From NCBI GenBank assembly GCA_039812985.1, contig JBDHUL010000011.1, positions 1 to 19,732 of the forward strand: a DNA stretch of 19,732 nucleotides, in the 5' to 3' direction. Numbering within the stretch: position 1 is the stretch's first letter; every line of letters begins with the position of its first letter. Positions 9,301 through 15,354 of this stretch are shown one piece after another. The notes under the pieces were generated by a model. That model ran no database searches, was not told the origin of the DNA, and saw only the letters and a program-made list of their open reading frames with translations. A program made the position numbers and the translations under genes. This stretch comes from JAPUDS01 sp039812985. Its GTDB lineage: Bacteria > Patescibacteriota > Saccharimonadia > Saccharimonadales > Saccharimonadaceae.

Positions 9301-9897
9301 GACAGTGACAGAAATGGCGCCGGAGCCGGTGGCAGTGGTGGTGTTGGTACAGGAATCGCCGGTGATGGAACAGCCGGACTCGTTATACTCACCCCTGTTA
9401 TGTCGTATTCAACTCCAGTAACTCAACAAACCGCTCTGCTTTCCCAGCCCCAAGTTGCGAAATACTCTATCATGTTCGATACCGACAGCGATGTATTTCC
9501 GAACTACTGGCTCTTAAACGGCGTTGACAACTCCATTGGTGCACGCTGGCAGCTCAAGTACCGCAGTATGGCTAACCAGCAAGCTGCGAGCAAATGCGCA
9601 ACAATGTCAACTTGGGGGCAAGAGACAAACTTCGGAAACGTCACGCTTGGTACGCCCGGTTCGTACATTGTTAAAGACGGTGCAGGCACAAATATATCCT
9701 GCGGCCGCTACTTTTTCTTCAATGTATCAGTTGACAGTTCTCAGGCATTTGGCTACCCAGATGATGTAAGCCGTGGGCCAACCATCACCGACCTCACCTT
9801 GCAATTCACAGCTGATCCCGCAAAACGTTTAATGCACGGACGGACGTTCGTTGGTGGACTGCAGATGCCCGACGACACGCCGTTATACCCCAACTAG
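3343..9897 (+). CDS. Giant membrane-anchored kelch-propeller protein with two inserted polyglycine domains
   Basis: 2184 residues. A basic cytoplasmic N-terminus (1-55) is followed by one membrane segment (about 57-78), so most of the protein should be outside. Residues about 85-345 form a beta domain that I recognise in style from other CPR surface proteins (YPFRDHSGWLVYTAEG, KEDIVLA, LFVIPAPIV, YPLSIDPS). Then come 18 kelch motifs of the form 'h-x-Y-h-x-GG': the first near 377, the second near 732, the last near 1700, enough for three six-bladed propellers. A Gly-rich domain (about 397-674) directly follows the first GG, and a second (about 1725-2020) follows the last GG; blade-like sequence resumes after each. 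Seven blades carry a Cys pair after the GG. The C-terminal domain (2025-2184) ends with a MHGRTFVGG motif typical of CPR surface proteins. The likely role is adhesion; galactose-oxidase-type enzyme activity is not supported. The start is GTG 3343 (AGAGG at 3328-3332) or ATG 3358. It stops with TAG 3 bp before the next gene. Confidence 0.85.
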   Translation: MVNEGMQHKNRIKRPSSLRSREEGLIQRASAWLKHFTKVTKTGKRYFVIPVPSRGSFIRLLLFLVGLLLISVIGYQLYRYYGPHTYRVSAAERLLSPPSSVLAKSLTFDSKKELYSLTYGTEPSAEQAQADTTVTAARIPVRAAQGVTVTDPKYDVNLTMTPQFAVADGKQDQNRLVYPFRDHSGWLVYTAEGTGVKEDIVLAHKQADEMSFDYTLSLPEGTEARRESDGSIGVYGNELFMNNVITSNDTDATLLKKAREQAKKTLLLFVIPAPIVKEAGTQQSSVKASFELSGHRLRVTARNLHAATYPLSIDPSIYIVTAQQFMNGNNETNINFDVANKLIKKGRTTGARFDAWNTATKLPQANWGGGTAVAGGYLYSVGGTSLSGQIFSAQGGSTFVVPAGVTNVDIKVWGAGGGGGGGGSGAAGGAGGGGGYVSGTLAVTPNETLTVYVGGGGAAGTRNTSGGGGGAGAYSSIYRSATPLAIAAGGGGGGGGRSTSSHIGAAGGAGGGTSGIAGGTSNSTNIGGSGGTPSAGGAAGTGANAGLPGSSLFGGAGADGVNGSGDGSGAIGGLTGGGNGGGVLSTTRAGGGGGGSGYYGGGGGAGAGTSAGGGGGGGGSSLTSGSLTTTAGSGTAPGNASDVDRAGAGQGGAAGATGAVGTAGSNGIIVISYGSGGSTASTTLNWIHLSTTDGSLESPNPGGGACSGWCTDSVYALPQARTNYTLVAYNGFLYVIGGKDSTGTPQSTIYIAKIGANGEPQLWHPSDNNKASWNYWYSDTSLGTGLSDASAVAYNNRMYLTGGRTSTGPANTVQVADITPAGSLGAWTSSTALSSNLYGHSAQVYNDRLYVIGGATTVGGTPQNNVYYNKINSNGTLNNWVQTSSFATGRMSGGGNFSVVWGAYLYVSGGCSAVNASGYCSTIQSDTQVASINTDGSLDVWNTVGMVSNQRFGHGLFAWRDVIYEVGGCSAQNLTTGACNSPLDSIVYGNINRDGDASTVGQSAAAGTAPCSGGSPTNCNFPNTAVGSLLHASIVANGYLYIMGGCTDTACNPSGVVNGIAYVAISSTGQMSKPATCPFGTYQNNAWCVQTSNLPPVAVAAASPVLFNNRIYLIGGLTGNNNTNTIMRATLGSDGSIGAWTQQSMTGVGATSVSYQYAYARANPVAASTIPGNLFIFGGCTTSNNAGCTAYAQAVYKCDLQTGGAVANCSTSGQLQIGNVPGDITPGLAIMSGTVYANYIYLIGGVSPNIQDLKSVRYAKFDNNNNVVTAGTSGWTEAANKMAVGRRRSSAFGYNGYLYVVGGYEATSGVLADIEFVKINVSDGSLGSGTGEAFNTSAVQIKQRWGLSVPVSNSFAYVLGGCTNGASPGGCTTTTNVVQTFQVYNNDSGAPAGYSTSANTYTAAPQRVGVSAAILGGYLYVAGGCTSASDCTGTTNDVSYTTIDANGSLGTWTSTGSLPAGRAWGKLRAAGNSLYYIGGQSDTATDRRSEVYYATPSAGGISSWATATNSLPAGRTKFGAAVWNDRLYVVGGEGTGTGCTASNVCNTIYASPQLSSGGNITSTWSTASSPFSVARSGATAVAYANNLYIFGGYDGTSYLSDSQFAQLNTGTGVAGSWNFSTSLPGPLADADGFAANGYVYIQGGRSSPNTCTPTTLVAPISANTTIASGNNPTGIGEWYTTNQRFTMARYGAASAYYDGKSYILGGADCSVGSSATTLTTAGVTSYTVPAGVTSLRVKAWGGGGGGGGGGGTGSNGGNGAGGGYATSIVNVSPGEVLSVSVGGNGRGGTRNTSGGGGGGGGESGVRRTDAGNTPLIIVAGGGGGGGGRSASGSHGGNGGAGGDTVTAIAGSTGSGTSPFAGGGAAATPSAAGVGGTATGEGNSCTGQTAGYLDGGNGAEGRTSTCTTNGNGNAGIGFLTGGGGGGGAVSTTRAGGGGGGSGYYGGGGGASSGATAGAGGGGGGISYYTGSVSSAEAGTGQTPGNAGDSDRNGAGAGGSGGVGTGIAGDGTAGLVILTPVMSYSTPVTQQTALLSQPQVAKYSIMFDTDSDVFPNYWLLNGVDNSIGARWQLKYRSMANQQAASKCATMSTWGQETNFGNVTLGTPGSYIVKDGAGTNISCGRYFFFNVSVDSSQAFGYPDDVSRGPTITDLTLQFTADPAKRLMHGRTFVGGLQMPDDTPLYPN
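4471..8460 (+). repeat. Array of 18 kelch motifs
   Basis: The motif Y-h-x-GG preceded by 'N-x/G-x-L' recurs 18 times, for example YLYSVGG, FLYVIGG, RLYVIGG, YLYIMGG, NLFIFGG, YLYVVGG, SLYYIGG, RLYVVGG, NLYIFGG and KSYILGG. From the second motif onward they are about 60 residues apart. Between motifs a recurring 'DG-S-L-G/N-W' turn precedes the next blade, as in classical kelch repeats. The first and second motifs are about 355 residues apart because a Gly-rich domain lies between them. Confidence 0.85.
4534..5364 (+). repeat. Gly-rich low-complexity domain 1 within the kelch gene
   Basis: It encodes about 278 residues beginning VVPAGVTNVDIKVWGAGGG, with many (G)5-9 runs, the internal marks GTRNTSGGGG and TTRAGGGGGGSGYYGGGG, and the closing strand IIVISYG. 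This 'VPAGVT..VWGGGG' architecture occurs in bacterial surface and phage-fibre proteins and resembles the glycine-rich domain of ALK/LTK, where polyglycine II helices form. The DNA is a near-continuous GGT/GGC/GGA run and may be prone to slippage. Confidence 0.8.
8515..9400 (+). repeat. Gly-rich low-complexity domain 2 within the kelch gene
   Basis: It encodes about 296 residues with the same order of landmarks as domain 1: YTVPAGVTSLRVKAWGGG, GTRNTSGGGG, TTRAGGGGGGSGYYGGGG, GNAGDSDRNGAGAGG and the closing LVILTPV. It is clearly a duplicate of domain 1. It carries an extra Cys-containing loop (CTGQTAGYLDGG ... TSTCTT) that domain 1 lacks. Confidence 0.8.
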
Positions 9898-9900
9898 CCT

Positions 9901-10452
9901 ATGTCATCACGCCAGCCTGGCACCCCTCTCTATACTGCTTGGACGAAACAGCGTCAACTCAAGAAGCTGCTAGCTGTAGCATTGCTGCTTTTTGTGGTTC
10001 TCGCTGTTTGGCTATGGCCAAAACACTCGTCCTCCCCACTAGCGCCACACGCACAGACTACCCCAGCCACCGGTATCCTTCCCAGGGGCACACCAAACTA
10101 CCCGACCATTAGCCCAGACAAACGTCGCATGGATTGGACCCGAGTCAGCCCCCCCGACCACAACGCTGTTTTTGCCTACAGCGACACTGTCCATGGCGTC
10201 CCCGTAACTGTTAGCGAGCAGCCTATTCCTAGCGAGTTTCAGAACAATACCGACACTAAACTAGAAGAGCTCGCGGGGAACTATAATGCCAACCGATACA
10301 TTACCGTCGATGGCTCTCGAGTGTTTGTTGGTAACTCAACCAGAGGACCTCAGTCCCTTATATTCACAAAAAAATCCCTCCTCATTCTCATCAAGTCATC
10401 GGCCTCACTCAGCGACAGCCAGTGGACAACGTATATACGGTCTCTCAACTAA
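9901..10452 (+). CDS. Small single-pass membrane protein, conserved CPR-type hypothetical
   Basis: 183 residues. A basic N-terminus (KQRQLKK, 17-22) precedes one membrane segment (about 22-39) and a Pro/Thr-rich linker (about 45-75). The globular domain (about 80-183) has the marks GVPVTVSEQPIPSEF, GPQSLIFTKKSLLILIKS and SDSQWTTYIRSL. I recognise this as a protein type common in Saccharibacteria genomes, of unknown function. It starts 3 bp after the stop of the kelch gene with no clear ribosome binding site of its own, so it is probably translationally coupled and co-transcribed. That suggests an accessory role for the adhesin, though many genomes may carry it in other contexts. The domain most likely lies outside the membrane (inside-positive rule). 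Confidence 0.8.
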   Translation: MSSRQPGTPLYTAWTKQRQLKKLLAVALLLFVVLAVWLWPKHSSSPLAPHAQTTPATGILPRGTPNYPTISPDKRRMDWTRVSPPDHNAVFAYSDTVHGVPVTVSEQPIPSEFQNNTDTKLEELAGNYNANRYITVDGSRVFVGNSTRGPQSLIFTKKSLLILIKSSASLSDSQWTTYIRSLN

Positions 10453-10454
10453 TC

Positions 10455-10985
10455 CTACCGTGTCACCTCAAGATCAACCCGATAATACGCTGATTTTTTC
10501 TGATCATTGGCGCACGTTACCTCTGTCGGCCATTTGCCAAGCAGAACGTTTCTAGGCACCGTCCATGACCAGTCAACCATACCAAATTCATCGGCTATTT
10601 TTGGAACTAATCCCGCATCAGGAAGCAGTGTACTGTTGACTTTGACCGTTATCTGGCAAGCCGCTCCAGGGTTCGTTTTAATACTCAACCCCGCGTTCCC
10701 TCCAGCCGGAACCGAACCGCTAAACGTTTGCTGCACGATGGATACTGGTGCGTCGGGTGACACTTTTGGCGCCTTTATAGACGGTGCAACCGACGGAGTA
10801 ATAGTCTTTACCACCTGCCGAGCCGGGTGCCTCCCCATATACCACACATAGATAACCCCGGTGAGTAGCATAAGCACGAGAAGAATGACCGCAGCAGTGG
10901 TTGTCCGACGCGCCGTTTGACGTCGCCGACGACGTTCATGCACTGACCGCTTCGACCCAAACCGCTGCGAACGAATCTCGAGCAT
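10455..10985 (-). CDS. Membrane-anchored protein with one Ig-like beta domain
   Basis: 176 residues from the ATG at 10985, chosen because it lies 1 nt after the TAG of the upstream gene (a start at 11039 would overlap that gene by 53 bp). A very basic cytoplasmic tail (RSVHERRRRRQTARR) is followed by a membrane segment (about 31-49), a Pro/Ser-rich linker (about 60-85) and one beta domain (about 86-176). The domain has the marks KTNPGAACQITV, GLVPKIADE, VDWSWTV and GKWPTEVTC. Cys110 and Cys158 are placed to form a disulfide. This Ig-like pattern occurs in CPR and Gram-positive envelope proteins. The function is unknown. It is the second gene of an operon with the protein encoded at 10987-11535. 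Confidence 0.8.
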   Translation of the reverse strand: MLEIRSQRFGSKRSVHERRRRRQTARRTTTAAVILLVLMLLTGVIYVWYMGRHPARQVVKTITPSVAPSIKAPKVSPDAPVSIVQQTFSGSVPAGGNAGLSIKTNPGAACQITVKVNSTLLPDAGLVPKIADEFGMVDWSWTVPRNVLLGKWPTEVTCANDQKKSAYYRVDLEVTR

Positions 10986-10986
10986 A

Positions 10987-11535
10987 CTATTTGTTCTGTT
11001 GTTTGTAAGCCTGAATCTTTTCGACAACCTGGCCATCATCTTTCAAGTTCTCGACGTAAAGCACCTGTGCACGGTTGATCGCCATTGTATCCTCTGGACC
11101 ATGTACTTCGGTCCTCCCCAGCTTGATCAGCTCAAGGCTATTGCTTGAAGTAGATGTTTTGTTATTTGCGTCAGTTTGCGTTGCTTTTTGAACATAAAAA
11201 ACGTCCTTTAACACGAGAGTATCGTTCGTCATACTCTGCACTTTACCAAAGTAAAACTCACCAGTTTGCAAAAACACCGCCTGGTACTTCGACGTCTCAA
11301 TATAGGACGGCAACCCGCCGCCCCGGCCAAAGAGCCACCACAGCAATCCGGCTGCAAGTACGATGCCAATAATACCAATCAGTGCCTGACGGTTAAACGA
11401 TGTTTTCTTCACCGGCCCCCGTCGATGAGCAACAGACGGCGCAGCTGGCTCAGCAAGTGGTACCGGATCGGGCGTCGAATGGCTCACCGGGCGTTCCCGC
11501 GCGAGCGACGGACGCAAAGAATTATTTTCGTGCAT
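10987..11535 (-). CDS. Single-pass membrane protein, conserved CPR-type hypothetical
   Basis: 182 residues. A polar, Pro-rich cytoplasmic N-terminus (1-48) precedes a membrane segment (about 51-69). The outer domain has the marks KYQAVFLQTGEFYFGKV, LVLKDVFYVQ, LIKLG, EVHGPEDTMAINRAQVLYVENL and a charged C-terminus. I recognise it as a widely occurring Saccharibacteria/CPR protein of unknown function. The start is supported by GGAGGT at 11539-11544 (minus sense) and by an extended -10 further upstream. Its stop is 1 nt from the next gene's ATG, so the two form an operon. Confidence 0.8.
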   Translation of the reverse strand: MHENNSLRPSLARERPVSHSTPDPVPLAEPAAPSVAHRRGPVKKTSFNRQALIGIIGIVLAAGLLWWLFGRGGGLPSYIETSKYQAVFLQTGEFYFGKVQSMTNDTLVLKDVFYVQKATQTDANNKTSTSSNSLELIKLGRTEVHGPEDTMAINRAQVLYVENLKDDGQVVEKIQAYKQQNK

Positions 11536-11538
11536 ATG

Positions 11539-11544
11539 ACCTCC
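11539..11544 (-). promoter_or_regulatory. Strong Shine-Dalgarno site
   Basis: GGAGGT on the minus strand lies 3 nt before the ATG at 11535. It is the most canonical ribosome binding site in the window and fixes the start of the 182-residue membrane protein. Confidence 0.75.
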
Positions 11545-11559
11545 GTTTTATTAGGCTCT

Positions 11560-11568
11560 ACTATACCA
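11560..11568 (-). promoter_or_regulatory. Extended -10 promoter for the two-gene membrane-protein operon
   Basis: TGGTATAGT on the minus strand fits TGNTATAAT with one mismatch. Predicted initiation is near 11553, giving an 18-nt leader that contains the GGAGGT site. The element lies 16-24 bp beyond the stop of the DUF5305 gene, so the downstream pair can be expressed independently of the fibre operon. Two small palindromes (CCATA-CTACT-TATGG and CTACT-N8-AGTAG) overlap it. Confidence 0.65.
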
Positions 11569-11583
11569 TAAGTAGTATGGCCG

Positions 11584-12723
11584 CTACAACGAACGCGGTC
11601 GGTGCTTATTCGTCAGCTTTTTCCCTACTGTCGCGTCGATTTCTTCAAGTGATTTGCTCTTGTCAACCACGATACGACCGAGCGTGTATACATAGACGAC
11701 ATCGCCGTGGATAATCACAAACTGTGTTGCTTCGCTCCCCGCCGGAACGGCCACAATGGGGAGTTTGAGCTCTTCTTCGAGGTTCACCATATCGTCGAAG
11801 CTTTTCACCGCCACAATCCGCTTGCCAACGAGGTCGGTCGGGCGACTCGCTCGAACGATAATACCATCATGGTAGCGATATATTTTGTCCAGCTCTCGCT
11901 GATAAGGGGTACGAAATATCTGTTTACGTAACCCATATACCAATGACGTCAGCGCCAGTAGCATCAGTGCTCCCGCAGCGTAGAATTCATACTGTGCCTG
12001 CGTATCAACATTTTTCCGAATACTGGCCGCCACTACCTGTTTGGTATCTTCTTTGTCATATTTCTGAGCAATACTGTAGATAGTTTCACCGAGCGGTATT
12101 GTCACGGTCGCGGTACGCAGATCGTTAAACGGTGTTCCATCAACAATTCCCGATATATTTATCGTAAAAAGTACAACAACGTCGCTTGTAATAGGGAGAG
12201 TGAGTGCCACCCTGAGCTGTTCGATGCGTTTTCGGTACTCGGCAAATGGAACGTCTACACTCGGGTCAACCGCCAAACTAGTCCCCGTACTCACCCCGTG
12301 CACTGGCGACAAAAGCTGAAAGTCCTTTGACCATACGTTAGCCATCTCGCTTTCGTCGCCTTTCGGCGAATACCGCCCGCGCACCATAGCACGTATGTCA
12401 TAAGCATAGGCAAGCTGCTGGGGGGTGGAGCCTGAAAACCGATAGTGAAATGTCGTTCTCACTTTATCAGTGAGCTCCATGGTGTAGACGGTGTTAGTGC
12501 CGGGACCGTTGGTGTAAAAACTACTCGGGAAATACACGACATTTTTGTCGATTGTTTGTTTGACCGTGTAGCTATACGCCGCCGGTACCGGTTCGGCATT
12601 ACTGCGCCGCTTCAACACGTCGTACCACAGATACCCAGCTGCGCCAAAAAGCAACAGCCCAACTATCACAAACCCGACGGGGCGTCTCACATGTCGGCGG
12701 TAATCAATAACTGGTGCTGCCAC
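11584..12723 (-). CDS. DUF5305 family membrane protein, signal-peptidase neighbour
   Basis: 379 residues from GTG at 12723, with AAGGGG about 9 nt upstream. Topology: a short basic tail, membrane segment 1 (about 16-34), an outer beta-rich domain (about 45-240), membrane segment 2 (about 247-266) and a cytoplasmic C-terminal domain (270-379). The C-terminal pattern 'YHDGIIV ... KRIVAVKSFDDMVNLEEELKLPIVAV ... FVIIHGDVVYVY' fits my recollection of DUF5305, a family found in archaea, clostridia and CPR beside S26B signal peptidases. It starts 14 bp after the peptidase stop, so co-transcription and a role in maturation or assembly of the TasA-like proteins are likely. The biochemical role is unknown. 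Confidence 0.8.
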   Translation of the reverse strand: MAAPVIDYRRHVRRPVGFVIVGLLLFGAAGYLWYDVLKRRSNAEPVPAAYSYTVKQTIDKNVVYFPSSFYTNGPGTNTVYTMELTDKVRTTFHYRFSGSTPQQLAYAYDIRAMVRGRYSPKGDESEMANVWSKDFQLLSPVHGVSTGTSLAVDPSVDVPFAEYRKRIEQLRVALTLPITSDVVVLFTINISGIVDGTPFNDLRTATVTIPLGETIYSIAQKYDKEDTKQVVAASIRKNVDTQAQYEFYAAGALMLLALTSLVYGLRKQIFRTPYQRELDKIYRYHDGIIVRASRPTDLVGKRIVAVKSFDDMVNLEEELKLPIVAVPAGSEATQFVIIHGDVVYVYTLGRIVVDKSKSLEEIDATVGKKLTNKHRPRSL

Positions 12724-12737
12724 TTTCGGCTACCCCT

Positions 12738-13916
12738 TTAGTGTTTCGCAGAGATATCATGAAGCCAGACTGTCGGGTACCCGGCATATGGTATGGTCGA
12801 GCGCACAATGCCAATAACCCTCGACTGCGCAACCGGCTCGTCGCGGCTCTTGTTGTTGTCGCCTTTGGTTGTAAAAACCCGGTCGCCGCTGTCGTCTTCA
12901 GCCGTATCAATTGCCACCACCCTGTGCGTTATTGTTTTGTGTTCTGCCTCATATTGTATGATATCTCCCACCTGTATGTCCATTGAACCACGCAGTTGCT
13001 GCACGACGACCACTGACCCGCGGCTAAACACCGGTAGCATGCTGTTCGACATGATAACAACGGGTTTATAGGTAAATACCCCCGTCATGAAGCATACAAG
13101 AGCAACGGTGAACACCCCAAACATTGCGTCAAATGCCAGTCGCGGACGTCGATGTCGACGCCGCAAGCGCTCAGCGTCGGTGCCGCCGCCACTTCGATCG
13201 ACCACCATATAGACCGCCACTGCAAGTAACACCGACGACATACTCGTCATGTACCAGTCATATTTTGGGATAATCGGTGGAAGCACAGCCGCCGCAATCG
13301 CCCCCAGCCCGTAGACAAGCTGCGGGCCAAACCCAGCTGCCACAGACAGGTATGTTAACAACAGGCTCATCACACCTGCCGGGAGAATATACGTGATGCC
13401 AAATTTGAGCAGCTCAAGGAACGATCCTGCTTCGGGCGGCAGTATCAGGCCAATCTGCTGAATAGCACATACCACGCTCACAAGTACCCCAAACCACAGG
13501 AGATTCCGTCGTCCGGCAAGCACCATGAGACTATAACGCATAAACTCCAGTGCAAGCACACTCGCGCCAAACGATATGATATTCAACCCCACCGCCTGCC
13601 AGCTCGACGCAACAGCATTGTGTACAAACGTCAGAAATAGCCCTGACATAAAATACAGCACAAACCATACCGACAGCACTGACCCAACGACGAAGGCCTT
13701 GTCCGTCGTATGCCGCAAACGGCTCTTCTGACCATGTAGCAAGTAGCGCGCCAACAGCGCTCCGATGAGCGCCGCAACAGGTTGAACAATGTACAGCGCG
13801 TCATGCGAATCAACTAGCTTTAACTGCCACGCCAGTCGTGGTGCAACTGCCACCACCGCCGCCGTCAGCAATAGCCACCATGCGGCCGGCTTTACCGTAA
13901 AAAGCCTGCGAAACAT
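12738..13916 (-). CDS. Polytopic S26B (SipW-like) signal peptidase I
   Basis: 392 residues. The N-terminal 285 residues contain about eight or nine hydrophobic segments. The protease domain follows the last one directly (about 286-385). Box B is SNSMLPVF with the predicted nucleophile Ser292. The later boxes are VGDIIQYEA, TITHRVVAID and TTKGDNN. His331 sits where bacterial LepB enzymes have Lys, so this is the Ser/His type found in archaea, eukaryotes and Bacillus SipW. Its likely substrates are the adjacent TasA-like and CBM2-like proteins, which have matching leaders. The ATG overlaps the upstream TAA by one base (TAATG), implying translational coupling. Typical SipW is about half this length; the membrane extension is unusual. 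Confidence 0.88.
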   Translation of the reverse strand: MFRRLFTVKPAAWWLLLTAAVVAVAPRLAWQLKLVDSHDALYIVQPVAALIGALLARYLLHGQKSRLRHTTDKAFVVGSVLSVWFVLYFMSGLFLTFVHNAVASSWQAVGLNIISFGASVLALEFMRYSLMVLAGRRNLLWFGVLVSVVCAIQQIGLILPPEAGSFLELLKFGITYILPAGVMSLLLTYLSVAAGFGPQLVYGLGAIAAAVLPPIIPKYDWYMTSMSSVLLAVAVYMVVDRSGGGTDAERLRRRHRRPRLAFDAMFGVFTVALVCFMTGVFTYKPVVIMSNSMLPVFSRGSVVVVQQLRGSMDIQVGDIIQYEAEHKTITHRVVAIDTAEDDSGDRVFTTKGDNNKSRDEPVAQSRVIGIVRSTIPYAGYPTVWLHDISAKH

Positions 13917-14728
13917 TAGGCCTTACCTTTTACGGCGACGGTACCGTTTATTGTCATGGTACCGCTTACACTAATCAGTGGCAGCGGCGTCGAAAAACCA
14001 TACGACGCGCCGCTTGCAATAGTTACTGTGTTCGCCGTCAACGTAATCAACCGCGCGCCACATACAGACGTGACACCGCTTGGCAGACCGGTGATTGCCG
14101 TGCAGGTCTTGCTGGTGGGAATAGTGACTTGCCAGCCGCTCATGCTCTGGCCGGAGTTGTTCGTTATCGTCATAGTGAGCGGGTAGGCCCCTCCCGATTT
14201 TGTCCCAAGCGATGCCGTCACCGTCAGACCTGCGACTGTCTGAAATGTCGTCGCATAGGTCGCGGAAATAGTCACGTTCTGAAGCGTATAGCTCGCGGCT
14301 GTTGTCGTGAACGAGAACGAAAAACTCGTCGTCGAGAGAGTGATAATTGTTCCGTTCCCCGTTCCATTTTTTAGAGTCACCGTTGTTGCATTTTGCGTAC
14401 ACACGACGCTTGACGGGCACGTCAAACCGGTCATGCCCGGTGGCAAGTTAAACGTTACTTGCCAAGCCGTAATTGACGTTGCGCCATTGTTCTTTATCGT
14501 CATTGCAATACTGTACGTATACGGCCCTGTTCCCGTTTGCGTCTTTGTGTACGTCGCTGTGGTGTAGTTATTCGACACATACGCCACGCTCGAAGCACTG
14601 CCGTTGATTGTCAGCTGCTGACTAAATAATGCGTATGTTGTTGTTAGAACAACGACTGGCATCACGAGCAGTACTGCTGCCTGCCTTAGTGCCATTCTGT
14701 ACGGGTTGAGTCGCTGGCCACGCACCAT
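13916..14728 (-). CDS. Secreted protein with two CBM2-like domains and a SipW-type leader
   Basis: 270 residues. The N-terminal hydrophobic leader (about 15-33) ends TTTYALF and is followed by SQQLTINGSAS, the same arrangement as in the TasA-like neighbours. Two related beta-sandwich domains follow: about 52-158 (TYSIAMTIKNNGATSITAWQ, Cys104/Cys110) and about 164-258 (YPLTMTITNNSGQSMSGWQ, Cys209/Cys223). The 'h.hTIkNNG...I..WqVtf.lP.g' pattern is that of CBM2/cellulose-binding-like folds. The C-terminus repeats the leader-proximal motif as GTMTINGTVAV. It could be a fibre tip, an anchoring subunit or a glycan-binding component; which one is not decidable here. It starts 9 bp after the upstream stop and overlaps the peptidase start. 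Confidence 0.8.
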   Translation of the reverse strand: MVRGQRLNPYRMALRQAAVLLVMPVVVLTTTYALFSQQLTINGSASSVAYVSNNYTTATYTKTQTGTGPYTYSIAMTIKNNGATSITAWQVTFNLPPGMTGLTCPSSVVCTQNATTVTLKNGTGNGTIITLSTTSFSFSFTTTAASYTLQNVTISATYATTFQTVAGLTVTASLGTKSGGAYPLTMTITNNSGQSMSGWQVTIPTSKTCTAITGLPSGVTSVCGARLITLTANTVTIASGASYGFSTPLPLISVSGTMTINGTVAVKGKA

Positions 14729-14737
14729 GGCCGTCTC

Positions 14738-15232
14738 TTAGTTCTGGATGTAATTAAAGTTGATCGTCGCTGATTTTGACGCACCACTTGGATTTGTGTT
14801 TGCACTTGACGCCCATGATACCGTCACTGTCGCCGTGGCAGTAGCGTTTGGCGCGAGCGCGTCATTGACCGCCACGCCGGCAATGCTATAGGTAATGTAG
14901 GCAGGTGCGGCGGCATTTAACGTCGTAAGGTCGGTAATCGTGCTTAGCTTTGCGTTGATGTTGCCTTTGTTCTTTATGGCTACCTGATACGATGACGTTG
15001 CGCCAGGATAGCCAAGATTGACATTGAACGTCGCTGACGTTGTGGTAAACGACGGTGCCACCGAATCGGTTGCACCTACTTGGCCAGTTGGCGTGATACT
15101 AATAATCTCAACTTGCCAGTTCCCTGTCGCCGTACCGGTACCATTCACCGTCAGGTTAGTCGCAAAAGACGCGTACGCAACCGACGCGGCTGAAATCAGC
15201 ACAACCAGTATAGGGATAAACTTGTTTCTCAT
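14738..15232 (-). CDS. TasA/camelysin-like fibre subunit A, SipW-dependent
   Basis: 164 residues from the ATG at 15232, chosen because MRNK then aligns with the paralogue's start; an in-frame ATG at 15259 would add nine residues. The leader (1-22, ending SVAYAS) carries the SipW-cognate type mark AYASFATNLTVNGTGTATG. The mature part is a Cys-free beta-sandwich with GYPGATSSYQVAIKNKGNINAKLS, APAYITYSI, ATATVTVSW and a final SATINFNYIQN. The family includes B. subtilis TasA/CalY, secreted proteins that polymerise into fibres. It resembles the next gene (14738-15232 versus 15355-15858) over its whole length. A terminator lies upstream and a candidate extended -10 at 15268-15276, so it may be transcribed by read-through, from its own promoter, or both. 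Confidence 0.82.
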   Translation of the reverse strand: MRNKFIPILVVLISAASVAYASFATNLTVNGTGTATGNWQVEIISITPTGQVGATDSVAPSFTTTSATFNVNLGYPGATSSYQVAIKNKGNINAKLSTITDLTTLNAAAPAYITYSIAGVAVNDALAPNATATATVTVSWASSANTNPSGASKSATINFNYIQN

Positions 15233-15267
15233 TGCCGTACGTTTGTTTTTATGCCACATGCGCCTTC

Positions 15268-15276
15268 TTCATACCA
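15268..15276 (-). promoter_or_regulatory. Candidate extended -10 upstream of TasA-like subunit A
   Basis: TGGTATGAA on the minus strand has the extended TG and four of six -10 bases. Its end is 8 nt before the ATG at 15259, so that start would be leaderless; the preferred start at 15232 would have a leader of about 28 nt. No -35 is evident. Confidence 0.4.
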
Positions 15277-15294
15277 GTGTACATCGTTTGTTCT

Positions 15295-15335
15295 AAAAAG
15301 AAAAACGTGCTTCTGCTTTTTCAAACAGAAGCATG
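15295..15335 (-). terminator. Intrinsic terminator between the two TasA-like genes
   Basis: A 10-bp stem (15306-15315 with 15326-15335, one G-U pair, 10-nt loop) is followed on the minus strand by TTTTTCTTTTT at 15305-15295. It lies 20 bp after the stop of TasA-like subunit B. A shorter T run at 15338-15342 could let it act weakly on the plus strand. Partial termination here would make subunit B mRNA more abundant than the rest of the operon. Confidence 0.8.
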
Positions 15336-15354
15336 CCTTTTTGCCCCGCACCAA

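Noticed and set aside
3343..9897. Galactose-oxidase-type enzyme activity for the kelch protein
   Set aside because: No copper-ligand pattern was recognisable; kelch repeats alone do not indicate an oxidase.
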